Positions 53,644-62,428 of a DNA stretch of 64,000 bases are shown piece after piece. Location: NCBI GenBank assembly GCA_947089905.1, contig CAMUMG010000002.1, positions 355,947 through 419,946 of the forward strand. The letters run 5' to 3'. Within the stretch, counting starts at the first letter, position 1. Every line of letters starts with the position of its first letter. Below the pieces are notes generated by a model. It saw only the letters and a program-made list of their open reading frames with translations. It was not told the origin of the DNA and searched no databases. A program made the translations under genes and the position numbers. The DNA comes from an uncultured Lachnospiraceae bacterium (lineage in GTDB: Bacteria > Bacillota > Clostridia > Lachnospirales > Lachnospiraceae).

Positions 53644-54824
53644 CACCATTTCTGTTTACCAAAATTTTACGCCGACCGATTTTGGCATTTTGTTCTATTT
53701 TAACTTCAGCGATTTTTTGTATTTTACTTTGTTTATTATCAGACTATGTGAAAAGACAAAAGACTGAATTTGAATCGGTAAGAGATAATTTTCCGATCGA
53801 GTGTGTTGTAAGTAATGTAGAGGGAACAAGCACTAAAAATTTAAACATTCCCTCACAATATATTATGTATGTAACAAAAGAACAGTATCCACTTACTTCT
53901 TATATTAAAAATCTTTGTATGACAAAAAATTTTTCTTATCAATGGACAGATATAGAAAGAGATAATGTGGGTACAATGATAGGAATGAATCAGTTGGAGT
54001 GTACAAAAGAACTATCATCAGAGTATAATGGAAAGATTACATTTTACGATTGGTATAACGAAGATTTTTTAAAGGAAGAAAGGGCAGTCTGTCTAGTTTC
54101 TACCGCTATGGCACAAAAAATTCTAATTCAAGAGGAAGAAAATCGCTTCTTGAATCTTTTCGTTCACGATCCATTTCTTCAAATAAAAAAGGAGATTACA
54201 CTTCAAGTAGTTGGAGAATATGAGTCTAAAAGTTCAGATTTATATATTCCATGGGGATATTGCTGTAATTTCATGTTAGAAAACAGTGATACAATAAGCT
54301 GCGATAGTATGTCTTTTTTAGTAAAAGAAAATCAAAAGCTTAATGAATTGAAAAAGGAAGCACTCAATATGTTTGTTTCTATAGATCCAACAGAACAGAC
54401 TCCCTCCTATCATTTCGCATTAATTATACGAGATGAAATTTATTTTTCTACTTTATTATCCTTAGAGCAAAATGTAAAGCGATTAGAGAGGATTATGCCA
54501 TTGTTATTAGGACTGACGCTTGGAATTGGAGGACTGATTAGTTTTCTTTGTGTGCGAACAGAAAAAAAGTCTTATGCTTTAATGAGAACATTAGGAGTTA
54601 CAAAAAAAGAAGTTTTTCTTGCTTCTTTGTCAGAACAAATGGTATTAGAGATAATAGGAGAACTAACAGGAATTCTCTTTTTCCTTCTCACTGTTTCAAA
54701 AAATACAAGTTTACCTGTCCTATTTTTGCTTTTATATTTTCTATGTTATTTTTTAGGATGCTGTTTTGCGGTTTATCATACAGCAAAAGTAAGCCCGGCA
54801 CAGTTATTAAGAGAGGAGGAATAA
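53640..54824 (+). CDS. FtsX-like ABC permease, small subunit
   Basis: A 394-residue permease with the same layout: N-terminal segment (LAFCSILTSAIFCILLCLLS), a smaller outer domain of about 230 residues, and three C-terminal segments, with SYALMRTLGVTKKEVF as the coupling helix. The start is TTG, overlapping the previous stop (TTGA), with AAAGGAGG nine bases upstream. It probably forms a heterodimer with the larger permease. Confidence 0.86.
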   Translation: MTPFLFTKILRRPILAFCSILTSAIFCILLCLLSDYVKRQKTEFESVRDNFPIECVVSNVEGTSTKNLNIPSQYIMYVTKEQYPLTSYIKNLCMTKNFSYQWTDIERDNVGTMIGMNQLECTKELSSEYNGKITFYDWYNEDFLKEERAVCLVSTAMAQKILIQEEENRFLNLFVHDPFLQIKKEITLQVVGEYESKSSDLYIPWGYCCNFMLENSDTISCDSMSFLVKENQKLNELKKEALNMFVSIDPTEQTPSYHFALIIRDEIYFSTLLSLEQNVKRLERIMPLLLGLTLGIGGLISFLCVRTEKKSYALMRTLGVTKKEVFLASLSEQMVLEIIGELTGILFFLLTVSKNTSLPVLFLLLYFLCYFLGCCFAVYHTAKVSPAQLLREEE

Positions 54825-54825
54825 T

Positions 54826-55491
54826 ATGTCTGTTTTATCGATAAAAGAAGTGTCTTATCAATATAAAAACAAATATCAAACAGTATCTGCACTAGATGGT
54901 ATTTCGTATGAATTTAATTTAGGGAAATTGTATGCAGTGATAGGAAAAAGCGGAAGTGGAAAAACCACATTATTATCACTGCTTGCTGGACTTAGTGTTC
55001 CAACAAAAGGAAAGATTTTGTTTCACGAAACAGCAATGACAGAATTAAATTTAGATGAATATCGCCGAGATCATGCCTCTGTAATCTACCAAAATTTCAA
55101 TTTATTTCCCTTGTTGACTGCAAAAGAAAATGTAATGTATCCACTATTATTAAAAAAGATGGAAAAGACAAAAGCTAGACAGCAGGCAGAAGAAAAATTA
55201 TGTTCTGTAGAATTGACAAAAGAGAAACAAAAGCGTATGCCTGCACAATTATCGGGAGGAGAACAGCAAAGAGTTGCAATCGCTAGAGCTTTGGCATCAG
55301 AAGCAGAAATTATTCTCGCTGATGAACCAACTGGAAATTTAGACTCAGAAAACAGCAAAAACATTATAAATATTCTAAAAGAGTTGGCATACAAAGAAAA
55401 GAGATGTGTAATTCTAGTAACACACGACAATAAGGCTGCATCTCAAGCAGATAGTATATTACATATAAAAGATGGAAAATTAGAAGTCTAA
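54826..55491 (+). CDS. MacB-type ABC ATP-binding protein
   Basis: A 221-residue ATPase of the LolD/MacB/FtsE group: Walker A GKSGSGKTTLL, signature LSGGEQQRVAIARAL, Walker B IILADEPTGNLD, and H-loop VTHD. GAGGAGG precedes the ATG and it starts one base after the small permease. It powers the two FtsX-like permeases. A strong terminator follows. Confidence 0.95.
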   Translation: MSVLSIKEVSYQYKNKYQTVSALDGISYEFNLGKLYAVIGKSGSGKTTLLSLLAGLSVPTKGKILFHETAMTELNLDEYRRDHASVIYQNFNLFPLLTAKENVMYPLLLKKMEKTKARQQAEEKLCSVELTKEKQKRMPAQLSGGEQQRVAIARALASEAEIILADEPTGNLDSENSKNIINILKELAYKEKRCVILVTHDNKAASQADSILHIKDGKLEV

Positions 55492-55536
55492 AAGCAGATA
55501 TCCAAAAATCCGTTGATTTTTGGATATCTGCTTTTT
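55490..55536 (+). terminator. Strong terminator after the ABC operon
   Basis: AAAAGCAGATATCCAAAAAT and its complement form a perfect 20-bp stem around CCGTTG, ending in a T-run. The arm is nearly identical to the terminator at 42853-42903. Confidence 0.88.
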
Positions 55537-55626
55537 AAATTTTTTATTGATACGTTTGTCCTACTATATTGAAGCACCTTGCATAACTCTTTATGATATG
55601 CTAAACTAGTTAAAAAGGAGTTATGT

Positions 55627-56766
55627 ATGAGAAGTTTAAAAAATATGATAGAAACGAACTATAATAAGGAAGATACCATAACAATTACAGATTTTTGTGT
55701 AAAGTTATTTCAATATACAATAAGTAAAAACAAAAATGTAATTATTTCTCCTTTCTCTCTTCTTACTGCTTTGACTATGACAGCGAATGGAGCAGGAGGA
55801 GAAACACTTACTCAGATAGAACAGGCTTTTCAACTACCAGTATCAAAGTTAACAAAATATCTGCATACTTATCAAAAGACCTTTCCGATTGAAAAAAAGT
55901 GTAAGTTAAGTATGGCAAATGTGGTTTGGTTTAAAGATGATGAAGACTTTAGTATAAATCAAGATTTTTTACATAAGACTACAGATTATTTTGATGCCAG
56001 TTTCTATCGAGCTCCTTTTGATTCTTCTACTTTAGAGGATATTAATAAATGGGTAGAAGAACATACACAGGGAATGATTTCAAATATTCTCGATAAAGTT
56101 TTGCCAGATGCAGTTATGTATTTGATAAATGCAGTTGCTTTTGAAGCAGAATGGAAAGAAATTTATAAAAAAAATCAGGTGTATCATAATAAGTTTACCA
56201 AAGAAGATGGAACCGTTCAAGATGTAGAATTGATGTATTCTACAGAGTTCCACTATTTAAAAGAGGAACGGGCAGAAGGTTTTTTGAAATATTATGCCAA
56301 TCGGAAATATGCGTTTGCAGCTCTTCTTCCAAATGATAGTATTACAGTTTGGGATTATATTGCATCCCTTACAGGAAAGAAGCTGTATCAAATACTGACT
56401 AATCCTATCAAAATGACAGAGATTAAAGCGGCGATTCCAAAATATAAAACGGAATATAGTATACAGATGAGTGAAGTTCTTCAAAAGATGGGGATAAAAG
56501 ATGCTTTTGATATGACGAGAGCAGATTTTTTTGGAATTGGTTCTCATAAAAAAGGAAATTTATTTATTAATCGGGTGCTGCATAAAACGTTAATTACAGT
56601 AGACACAAAAGGGACAAAGGCAGGAACAGTAACAGTAGTAGAAGAGTGTCTAAGGGGAGCAATTCCCTCTAAAACAATATATTTAAACAGACCTTTTGTA
56701 TATTTAATTTTTGACTGCGAAAGGAAACTGCCAATATTTTTAGGAACAGTTATGGAAATAGAGTGA
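55627..56766 (+). CDS. Serpin family protease inhibitor
   Basis: A 379-residue serpin, rare in bacteria. NVIISPFSLLTALTMTANGA is the conserved helix B region, ANVVWF and INAVAFEAEWK the shutter strands, and NRPFVYLIFD the C-terminal signature. The reactive loop runs from VDTKGTKAGTVTVVEE to about IPSKT; the hinge has Lys where a small residue is usual (GTKAG versus GTEAA), and ECLR/GA is the best cleavage guess, suggesting a trypsin-like target. No signal peptide is seen, so it is cytoplasmic or exported otherwise. Confidence 0.9.
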   Translation: MRSLKNMIETNYNKEDTITITDFCVKLFQYTISKNKNVIISPFSLLTALTMTANGAGGETLTQIEQAFQLPVSKLTKYLHTYQKTFPIEKKCKLSMANVVWFKDDEDFSINQDFLHKTTDYFDASFYRAPFDSSTLEDINKWVEEHTQGMISNILDKVLPDAVMYLINAVAFEAEWKEIYKKNQVYHNKFTKEDGTVQDVELMYSTEFHYLKEERAEGFLKYYANRKYAFAALLPNDSITVWDYIASLTGKKLYQILTNPIKMTEIKAAIPKYKTEYSIQMSEVLQKMGIKDAFDMTRADFFGIGSHKKGNLFINRVLHKTLITVDTKGTKAGTVTVVEECLRGAIPSKTIYLNRPFVYLIFDCERKLPIFLGTVMEIE

Positions 56767-56799
56767 AATTATTTTATACTTAGTGATAGGGAGGTTTTT

Positions 56800-57405
56800 A
56801 TGGATATAAAAGAAAAAATGCATACATGTCAACTTTATCTTCCAGGTGAGGAAGAATTATTAAAAGAGCAGATGGGATATTTGGATCGTCTTTATGATTT
56901 TAATCATACCCGTCCTACTGAAATAGAAAAACGAACTAAAATGCTCAAAGAAATGTTTGCTGAAATTGGAGAGAACTGTTATATTGAACCTCCTCTGCAT
57001 ACTAATTTTGGCGGACATCATGTCCATTTTGGAAAGAATATTTATGCAAATTTTAATTTGACATTAGTAGATGATACCCATATTTACGTAGGCGATTATA
57101 CAATGTTTGGGCCGAATGTAACAGTTGCTACAGCAGGACACCCGATTCTTCCAAGACTGCGTCAAGAAGGATATCAATATAATGCTCCTGTCCATATCGG
57201 AAAAAACTGTTGGCTCGGTGCAGGGGTTATTATTGTACCGGGAATTACGATTGGAGATAATGTAGTAATTGGGGCGGGCAGTGTTGTTACAAAAGATCTT
57301 CCATCAAATGTGGTTGCTGTAGGCAATCCTTGTAAGGTTTTGCGTGAAGTAAATGAACACGACGAGGAATATTATTTTAAGAATAGAAGAATTAATAAAC
57401 TATAG
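56800..57405 (+). CDS. Sugar O-acetyltransferase (maltose acetyltransferase type)
   Basis: A 201-residue left-handed beta-helix acetyltransferase that transfers acetyl from acetyl-CoA to sugars. The N-terminal Mac domain (EEELLKEQMGYLDRLYDFN) is followed by hexapeptide repeats; the catalytic His lies in TAGHPILP, and the PGITIGDNVVIGAGSVVTKD coils end the helix. AGGGAGG precedes the ATG. The serpin is 33 bases upstream, so read-through is likely. Confidence 0.92.
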   Translation: MDIKEKMHTCQLYLPGEEELLKEQMGYLDRLYDFNHTRPTEIEKRTKMLKEMFAEIGENCYIEPPLHTNFGGHHVHFGKNIYANFNLTLVDDTHIYVGDYTMFGPNVTVATAGHPILPRLRQEGYQYNAPVHIGKNCWLGAGVIIVPGITIGDNVVIGAGSVVTKDLPSNVVAVGNPCKVLREVNEHDEEYYFKNRRINKL

Positions 57406-57423
57406 TAAAATTGGAGAAATATA

Positions 57424-58185
57424 ATGCAGGTTACACAAATTAAAGTTAGTCACCACAATAGAACAATCGATGGAACATTTTATAAGCCAGAAGGAAATAA
57501 AATGTTCCCATTAGTTATATTTAGTCATGGATATAATGGATATAAAACCGATTTCGATATTTCAGCAAGATATTTTGCTTTAAATGGAATAGGGGCAGTA
57601 TGTTATACTTTTTGTGGAGGAAGTGTACAAGATAAGAGTGGCTTTAAAACAACAGATATGACAATATTTACAGAAAAACAAGACTTAAAAGCAGTAATAG
57701 ACGAGGTACAGACATGGGATTATGTAGATAAAAACAATCTTTTTTTATTTGGTGGCAGTCAGGGGGGATTGGTATCTGCATTAGCTGCTGAGGATAGATT
57801 GCAGGAAATTAAGGGACTTATTTTATTATATCCTGCTCTATGTATCGCGGATAACTGGAATGAAAGATATAAAAATCTTGAAGATATTCCAGATACAGAA
57901 GAACTTTGGAATATGACACTTGGAAGAAAGTTTTTCGAAACAATACATGGTTTTCAAGTTTATGAGCATATTGGAAAATTTTTGGGAAGAGTATTCATAA
58001 TACATGGAACAGAAGACAGAGTTGTTCCATTTCATTACAGTGTTCGGGCAAAAGAATTTTATTCTCATGCCAGACTAGAAAGCTTCCAAGGAGAAGGACA
58101 TGGATTTTCTGAGGAAGGGAACAGGCGAATGGAAGCTATGACCATGTATTTTATACATGAATGTATCGAAAAAGTAAATATCTAG
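57424..58185 (+). CDS. Alpha/beta hydrolase (acylesterase-type)
   Basis: A 253-residue hydrolase. The nucleophile elbow is GGSQGG (LFLFGGSQGGLVSALAA), the Asp lies in HGTEDRVVP and the catalytic His in GEGHGFS. VIFSHGYNGYK is the oxyanion-hole segment. It resembles feruloyl/cinnamoyl esterases of gut Firmicutes, a substrate guess only. It follows the acetyltransferase by 18 bases, in the same direction, with GGAG. Confidence 0.89.
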   Translation: MQVTQIKVSHHNRTIDGTFYKPEGNKMFPLVIFSHGYNGYKTDFDISARYFALNGIGAVCYTFCGGSVQDKSGFKTTDMTIFTEKQDLKAVIDEVQTWDYVDKNNLFLFGGSQGGLVSALAAEDRLQEIKGLILLYPALCIADNWNERYKNLEDIPDTEELWNMTLGRKFFETIHGFQVYEHIGKFLGRVFIIHGTEDRVVPFHYSVRAKEFYSHARLESFQGEGHGFSEEGNRRMEAMTMYFIHECIEKVNI

Positions 58186-58196
58186 GAAGTGACATA

Positions 58197-58292
58197 ATGA
58201 GAATAGCAGTTTGGGATTTGTACTTTATTATATACGCCCTATCATCAGTAATTTTGCTGCATATTCTCTTTCTATTTGTGCAACTTTTTTAA
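58197..58292 (+). CDS. Possible 31-residue membrane peptide
   Basis: MRIAVWDLYFIIYALSSVIL continues into an almost wholly hydrophobic peptide ending LFLFVQLF. AGGAAG lies upstream of the ATG, and a terminator follows directly. It could be a real small membrane protein co-transcribed with the hydrolase, or a chance open stretch. Confidence 0.35.
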   Translation: MRIAVWDLYFIIYALSSVILLHILFLFVQLF

Positions 58293-58296
58293 TTAT

Positions 58297-58337
58297 GCTT
58301 CATCTTGACAGAAAAAATGTTAAGATGAAGCTGTTTT
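58297..58337 (+). terminator. Intrinsic terminator
   Basis: GCTTCATCTT pairs with AAGATGAAGC across 15 bases, followed by TGTTTTT. It ends the serpin-acetyltransferase-hydrolase group and marks the edge of the compositionally different cargo region. Confidence 0.8.
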
Positions 58338-58484
58338 TAGCCGTTACAAAATAGTATGAAAGCATTCAAGACAATATCAAATAGAACTGCGCAGACAAAA
58401 ACAGCAGTTAAAGGGAAGTTTCATAGATGCTTGGCAGTAGTAATAAAGGAGAAACAAAATAGGGATTATCAAAGGAAGGAACAA

Positions 58485-58928
58485 ATGAAGATTTTAGAAG
58501 TTGAGGAGATAACACCATCACTAAAAGAACAGTTAATCTTTGTATGGGAAAAATCTGTAAAGGCAACGCACCTGTTTTTATCAGAGAATGAAGTGGAAGA
58601 AATAAAAAAGTATATCCCGCAAGCTTTGAATAGCATTGCACATTTGATAATTGCTCAAAACAAAGACAACTGCCCTGTTGCGTTTATGGGGATTGAAAAA
58701 CAAAAAATTGAAATGCTTTTTATTGCGCCGAAAGAACAGGGAAAAGGGCTGGGAAGAAAGCTAATCCAGTATGGAATTGAAAATTATTCAGTCAATGAAC
58801 TAGCGGTCAATGAGCAGAACCCGCTTGCAAAGGGTTTTTATGAGCATATGGGTTTTTATGTTTACAAACGGACAGACTATGACGAGCAAGGCAATCCATA
58901 CCCACTTTTATACATGAAATTGAAATGA
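58485..58928 (+). CDS. GNAT family N-acetyltransferase
   Basis: A 147-residue acetyltransferase starting MKILEVEEITPSLKEQLIFV. MLFIAPKEQGKGLGRKLIQY is the acetyl-CoA motif and NPLAKGFYEHMGF the C-terminal motif, close to YjaB-type enzymes. GGAAGGAAC precedes ATG 58485; the frame is open further upstream but without a site. It is the first gene of the integrative-element-like region and lies 24 bases before another acetyltransferase. Confidence 0.88.
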   Translation: MKILEVEEITPSLKEQLIFVWEKSVKATHLFLSENEVEEIKKYIPQALNSIAHLIIAQNKDNCPVAFMGIEKQKIEMLFIAPKEQGKGLGRKLIQYGIENYSVNELAVNEQNPLAKGFYEHMGFYVYKRTDYDEQGNPYPLLYMKLK

Positions 58929-58952
58929 CCTTGCCGATTGTAGGGGGATAGT

Positions 58953-59549
58953 ATGGCATATACGAATACACCGCAACTGGAAACAGAAAGGCTGATATTA
59001 AGAAAATTTACAAAAAATGATATAGAAGCATTGTACTTGATACTGATAGATAAAGAGGTCAACACTTTTTTACCATGGTTCCCGTTAAAAAGTATTGAGG
59101 AAGCACAGTCTTTTTTTGAAGCAAGGTATGCGGCAAATTATGAAAAACCGCAAGCCTATGCTTATGCTATCTGTTTGAAAGAGGACAACTATCCGATTGG
59201 CTACATAAAAGTCGATATGGATGAAAGCCACGATTTTGGCTATGGGCTTCGGAAAGAGTTTTGGCACAGAGGAATTGTCACAGAAGCCGGGAGGGCTGTT
59301 ATAGCACAGGTAAAAAAAGATGGACTTCCCTATATCACAGCCACACATGACATTAACAATCCACGAAGTGGTGGGGTTATGGCACAGGTGGGAATGAAAT
59401 ATCAGTATTCCTATAAAGAACAATGGCAACCCAAAGACTTTTTAGTTACCTTTAGAATGTATCAGCTAAATTTCGATGAAAAAGACCATAGTGTTTTCAA
59501 AAAATATTGGGACAATTCTACTGTACATTTTATAGAAACAGGGATTTAG
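58953..59549 (+). CDS. RimJ/RimL-type N-acetyltransferase
   Basis: A 198-residue acetyltransferase of the GNAT_3 group, with LETERLILRKFTKNDIEALY at the start, GYGLRKEFWHRGIVTEAGRA as the acetyl-CoA loop and HDINNPRSGGVMAQVGMKYQ near the end. Members acetylate ribosomal proteins or antibiotics; the target here is unknown. AGGGGG precedes the ATG. It may be co-transcribed with the GNAT gene before it. Confidence 0.88.
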   Translation: MAYTNTPQLETERLILRKFTKNDIEALYLILIDKEVNTFLPWFPLKSIEEAQSFFEARYAANYEKPQAYAYAICLKEDNYPIGYIKVDMDESHDFGYGLRKEFWHRGIVTEAGRAVIAQVKKDGLPYITATHDINNPRSGGVMAQVGMKYQYSYKEQWQPKDFLVTFRMYQLNFDEKDHSVFKKYWDNSTVHFIETGI

Positions 59550-59891
59550 CTTTTGGTTCAATACGAACAGAAAGAGACATGGCATTAACAATTCAGGAAC
59601 GCTTGAAAGACCTGCTGAAAAATCCAATCCCGCAACAAATGCTCATGTACGGTAAAGAAGTAAGCAACCGAAAACAAGAGATAGACCGCCAGCACCACAC
59701 TATTCCGAACCAAAGAAGCTAAAGACCAAAAGACAGCCAGTTATACACATTCCCACAATGCCGACTACGACGGAATCCCACTCATACCTGTCTTTTTCTT
59801 TTGCAGTAAAGAACACGCTATATTGATTGACAATCACAGAGCTATTCCAGTATATTTAATTCATAAAACAGGCAAAATTACAGATATGTAG
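59550..59891 (+). pseudogene. Broken conjugative-element gene
   Basis: One frame reads MALTIQERLKDLLKNPIPQQ and onward to a stop at about 59720; the continuation in another frame reads TKEAKDQKTASYTHSHNADY, DGIPLIPVFFFCSKEHAI and ends GKITDM. Both parts resemble pieces of large proteins carried by Firmicutes integrative elements. A frameshift and probably deletions make it non-functional. It shares a 39-mer with 39445-39483. Confidence 0.6.
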
Positions 59892-59901
59892 GTGAATAGA
59901 C

Positions 59902-60810
59902 ATGAAAAATATCCATAGCATTGAATTTTATACTGGAAGCAAGGAAGAATTGCTTCCCGATTATGAAAAAGATTTTCCCTATATCGCTTCGAGGGCAGAA
60001 CTTGACAAGTATATAGGGCGTTATGTGCCGTGGCACTGGCACAAGACGGTGGAACTTTTTTACATGGAAAGCGGCAGCATTGAATATGATACGCCGGGAG
60101 GAAAACTATTGTTTCCTGCCGGAAGCGGCGGCATGGTAAATTCCAATGTACTCCATATGACAAAAGCAATATCACAGAAAGAACAGAATATACAGCTACT
60201 TCATATTTTTGATGTTTCCCTGCTTGCCGGGAAACAGGGAAGCAGGATTGAACAAAAATATATTGCACCTGTTATAACAGCCCCGCAGATTGAAGTAATC
60301 CCGCTTTTTCCGGGTAATGCAGCAGAAAAAAGGATTTTGAATCTTATTGCCACATCATTTCATTTGTCCAGTGATGAATTTGGGTATGAAATAAAACTAC
60401 GGGAAGCCCTAACAGAAATATGGCTAATGCTTTTTGAACTATCCCGCCCTATGCGTGAAAAGAAAAGATATAACAAAATCAACGACAAAATAAAGCTGAT
60501 GATGATATATATTCATGAGCATTACGGGGAGAAAATATCTATCCCGGAACTTGCGGCGGCGGCATACCTAAGCGAAAGAGAGTGCTATAGAGTATTTCAT
60601 GACTGTCTGCACATGACACCCGTAGAGTATATAAAGGCTTACCGTCTGCAAGCCGCCTGTCAGATGTTGGCAAACGGGCAGGAATCTGTTACAGTTATCA
60701 GTCATGACTGCGGTTTAGGGAGCAGCAGTTATTTCGGAAAAGTTTTTCGGGAATATGCACATTGTTCACCCACAGAATATCGGAGGAAATGGCAGAATAG
60801 TGATAGATAA
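59902..60810 (+). CDS. AraC-family transcriptional regulator
   Basis: A 302-residue regulator with an N-terminal cupin (VPWHWHKTVELFYMESGSIEY) and a C-terminal double helix-turn-helix (ISIPELAAAAYLSERECYRV and VTVISHDCGLGSSSYFGKVF, then SPTEYRRK). The effector is unknown, probably a sugar or small molecule. GC content is above that of the chromosome to the left. It precedes four small metabolic genes that it may control. Confidence 0.92.
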   Translation: MKNIHSIEFYTGSKEELLPDYEKDFPYIASRAELDKYIGRYVPWHWHKTVELFYMESGSIEYDTPGGKLLFPAGSGGMVNSNVLHMTKAISQKEQNIQLLHIFDVSLLAGKQGSRIEQKYIAPVITAPQIEVIPLFPGNAAEKRILNLIATSFHLSSDEFGYEIKLREALTEIWLMLFELSRPMREKKRYNKINDKIKLMMIYIHEHYGEKISIPELAAAAYLSERECYRVFHDCLHMTPVEYIKAYRLQAACQMLANGQESVTVISHDCGLGSSSYFGKVFREYAHCSPTEYRRKWQNSDR

Positions 60811-60898
60811 GGGCAGAAATGAAATATTTTTCCTACATCACTTGCATTATAATGATACCTGTAAAGTAAATCAGCTATTTGCAGGAGGTGAGTGCAAA

Positions 60899-61138
60899 GT
60901 GTTAAAACTGAACATTCTGAACATGAAAAATTTTTTAGATACGGTCAATGCCTGTACCGGCAAAGTAAATATGCTCTGCCCGGACGGCAGAAAACTGAAC
61001 ATCAATAGGGAAGAAAAGATACAGGGTGGTTTGTGGCGGCAGTATTTCCAAAATAAAAACTGCCTGCGGCTTGTTTTAGAAATCCCTAATCCAACGGACT
61101 ATATGAATATTGTTTCATATTACGCCGGGGATTGCTGA
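60899..61138 (+). CDS. Small conserved protein of integrative elements
   Basis: A 79-residue protein from GTG 60899 (AGGAGGTG upstream), with FLDTVNACTGKVNMLCPDGR and PTDYMNIVSYYAGDC. Similar small proteins are frequent in Lachnospiraceae and are sometimes mislabelled polyA polymerase; the function is unknown. A terminator follows. The open frame extends upstream into the AraC gene but has no ribosome site there. Confidence 0.75.
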   Translation: MLKLNILNMKNFLDTVNACTGKVNMLCPDGRKLNINREEKIQGGLWRQYFQNKNCLRLVLEIPNPTDYMNIVSYYAGDC

Positions 61139-61164
61139 TTTGTCTGTAAATATTTCATCATAAA

Positions 61165-61199
61165 GGGGCTGGACGGTTTATCTGCCAGCCCCGCCTTTT
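61165..61199 (+). terminator. Intrinsic terminator
   Basis: GGGGCTGG pairs with CCAGCCCC across 12 bases, followed by GCCTTTTT, between the small protein and HD-domain genes. Confidence 0.8.
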
Positions 61200-61213
61200 T
61201 GAAAGGAGTTAAA

Positions 61214-61813
61214 ATGGAGTTAAATATTCAGACCGCAGAACTGGCATTAAAGGAAGCGTCAGAATCCAATCCGGGAGCATGGGTAGACCATTCCCGGTAT
61301 GTAGCCGAAGCCTGTAAAAACATTGCGTCACACTGTAAAGATTTATCTTCTGAACAGGCATACCTTTTCGGGCTGTTACATGATATTGGGCGTTATGCCG
61401 GAGTGACTTCGGAAAAGCATCTGATAGACGGCTATCGTTACTGTATGGAACGTGGGTGGGAAAAAGTTGCACAGATATGTATATCCCACGCATTTATGAT
61501 ACAGGATATAGATACTTCTATCGGGGAATTTGATGTCAGTGATGAGGATTACCTATTTATGAAAAAGTTTGTTGAGGAGGCGGTATATGATGATTATGAC
61601 CGTTTAGTGCAGCTATGTGACGCATTGGCTATGTCTACGGGGTTCTGCCTTTTGGAAAAGAGATTTGTAGACGTGACAATACGGTACGGCGTCCATCCGG
61701 CAACAATAGACAGGTGGAAAAAAATTTTAGAGATAAAAGAACTGTTTGAAAATCAGATTGGCTGTTCCATTTATACCTTGCTTCCGGGCGTTGTGGAAAA
61801 CAGTTTTCGTTAA
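61214..61813 (+). CDS. HD-domain hydrolase
   Basis: A 199-residue HD-superfamily protein. HSRYVAEA supplies the first His and LLHDIGRYAG the HD pair; a later helix gives YDDYDRLVQLCDALA with the last Asp. Such enzymes hydrolyse phosphoesters of nucleotides; the substrate is unknown. GAAAGGAG precedes ATG 61214, five codons inside the open frame. It is followed by acetyltransferase and HAD genes in one direction. Confidence 0.87.
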   Translation: MELNIQTAELALKEASESNPGAWVDHSRYVAEACKNIASHCKDLSSEQAYLFGLLHDIGRYAGVTSEKHLIDGYRYCMERGWEKVAQICISHAFMIQDIDTSIGEFDVSDEDYLFMKKFVEEAVYDDYDRLVQLCDALAMSTGFCLLEKRFVDVTIRYGVHPATIDRWKKILEIKELFENQIGCSIYTLLPGVVENSFR

Positions 61814-61825
61814 AGGAGGGATATT

Positions 61826-62428
61826 GTGTATTACGAAGCAAGCGATTTTTTAGAAACTGCGGACAGCGATACATTAAAGCAGATCGCCCGTACAAGGGAA
61901 TTGACACGGGAATATTATTTTTCTGATTATGAAGATACGGAGAAAAGGGCTGCCATTCTTCATGAGTTGTTGGGGGGAATGGGGGAAAATGTAGCAATCG
62001 ACACACCTTTTTATTGCGATTATGGGAAAAATATTTTTTTGGGAAGCAATGTGATAATCAATATAAACTGCACTTTCGTAGATAATAAGCCTATCCGTAT
62101 TGGCGACAGGGTTTTGATAGCGTCAAACGTGCAGATTTATACTTCTTCACACCCGGTTCTGCCACAGGAAAGACTTGTGCTGGATTGGAGAGAACGTCAG
62201 ACAACATTTTTTAGAACCTATGCGCGTCCGATAGAGATAAAGAACAATGTCTGGATTGGCGGCGGCTGTATTCTTCTGCCGGGAGTTACCATAGGCGAAA
62301 ACAGCGTGATAGGGGCTGGAAGTGTTGTAAACCGCCCTATCCCGCCTAATTGTGTTGCGGTAGGGAATCCATGCAGGGTGATACGTTATTTTGATACAAA
62401 CAAAGAAAGGCGACTACATGAAATATGA
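61826..62428 (+). CDS. Sugar O-acetyltransferase
   Basis: A 200-residue hexapeptide-repeat acetyltransferase of the maltose/galactoside type, starting with GTG behind GGAGGG. The catalytic His lies in TSSHPVLP, and PGVTIGENSVIGAGSVVNRP forms the last coils. It shares the fold of the enzyme at 56800 but differs widely in sequence, so it is not a recent duplicate. The HAD gene overlaps its last 11 bases. Confidence 0.9.
   Translation: MYYEASDFLETADSDTLKQIARTRELTREYYFSDYEDTEKRAAILHELLGGMGENVAIDTPFYCDYGKNIFLGSNVIININCTFVDNKPIRIGDRVLIASNVQIYTSSHPVLPQERLVLDWRERQTTFFRTYARPIEIKNNVWIGGGCILLPGVTIGENSVIGAGSVVNRPIPPNCVAVGNPCRVIRYFDTNKERRLHEI

Noticed and set aside
59861..60268. Minus-strand 135-residue frame
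   Set aside because: A shadow of the AraC regulator gene, which has clear domains on the plus strand.
60755..60898. Longer form of the small element protein starting inside the AraC gene
   Set aside because: The GTG at 60899 has an AGGAGG site and gives the family's usual start; the upstream part lacks both.
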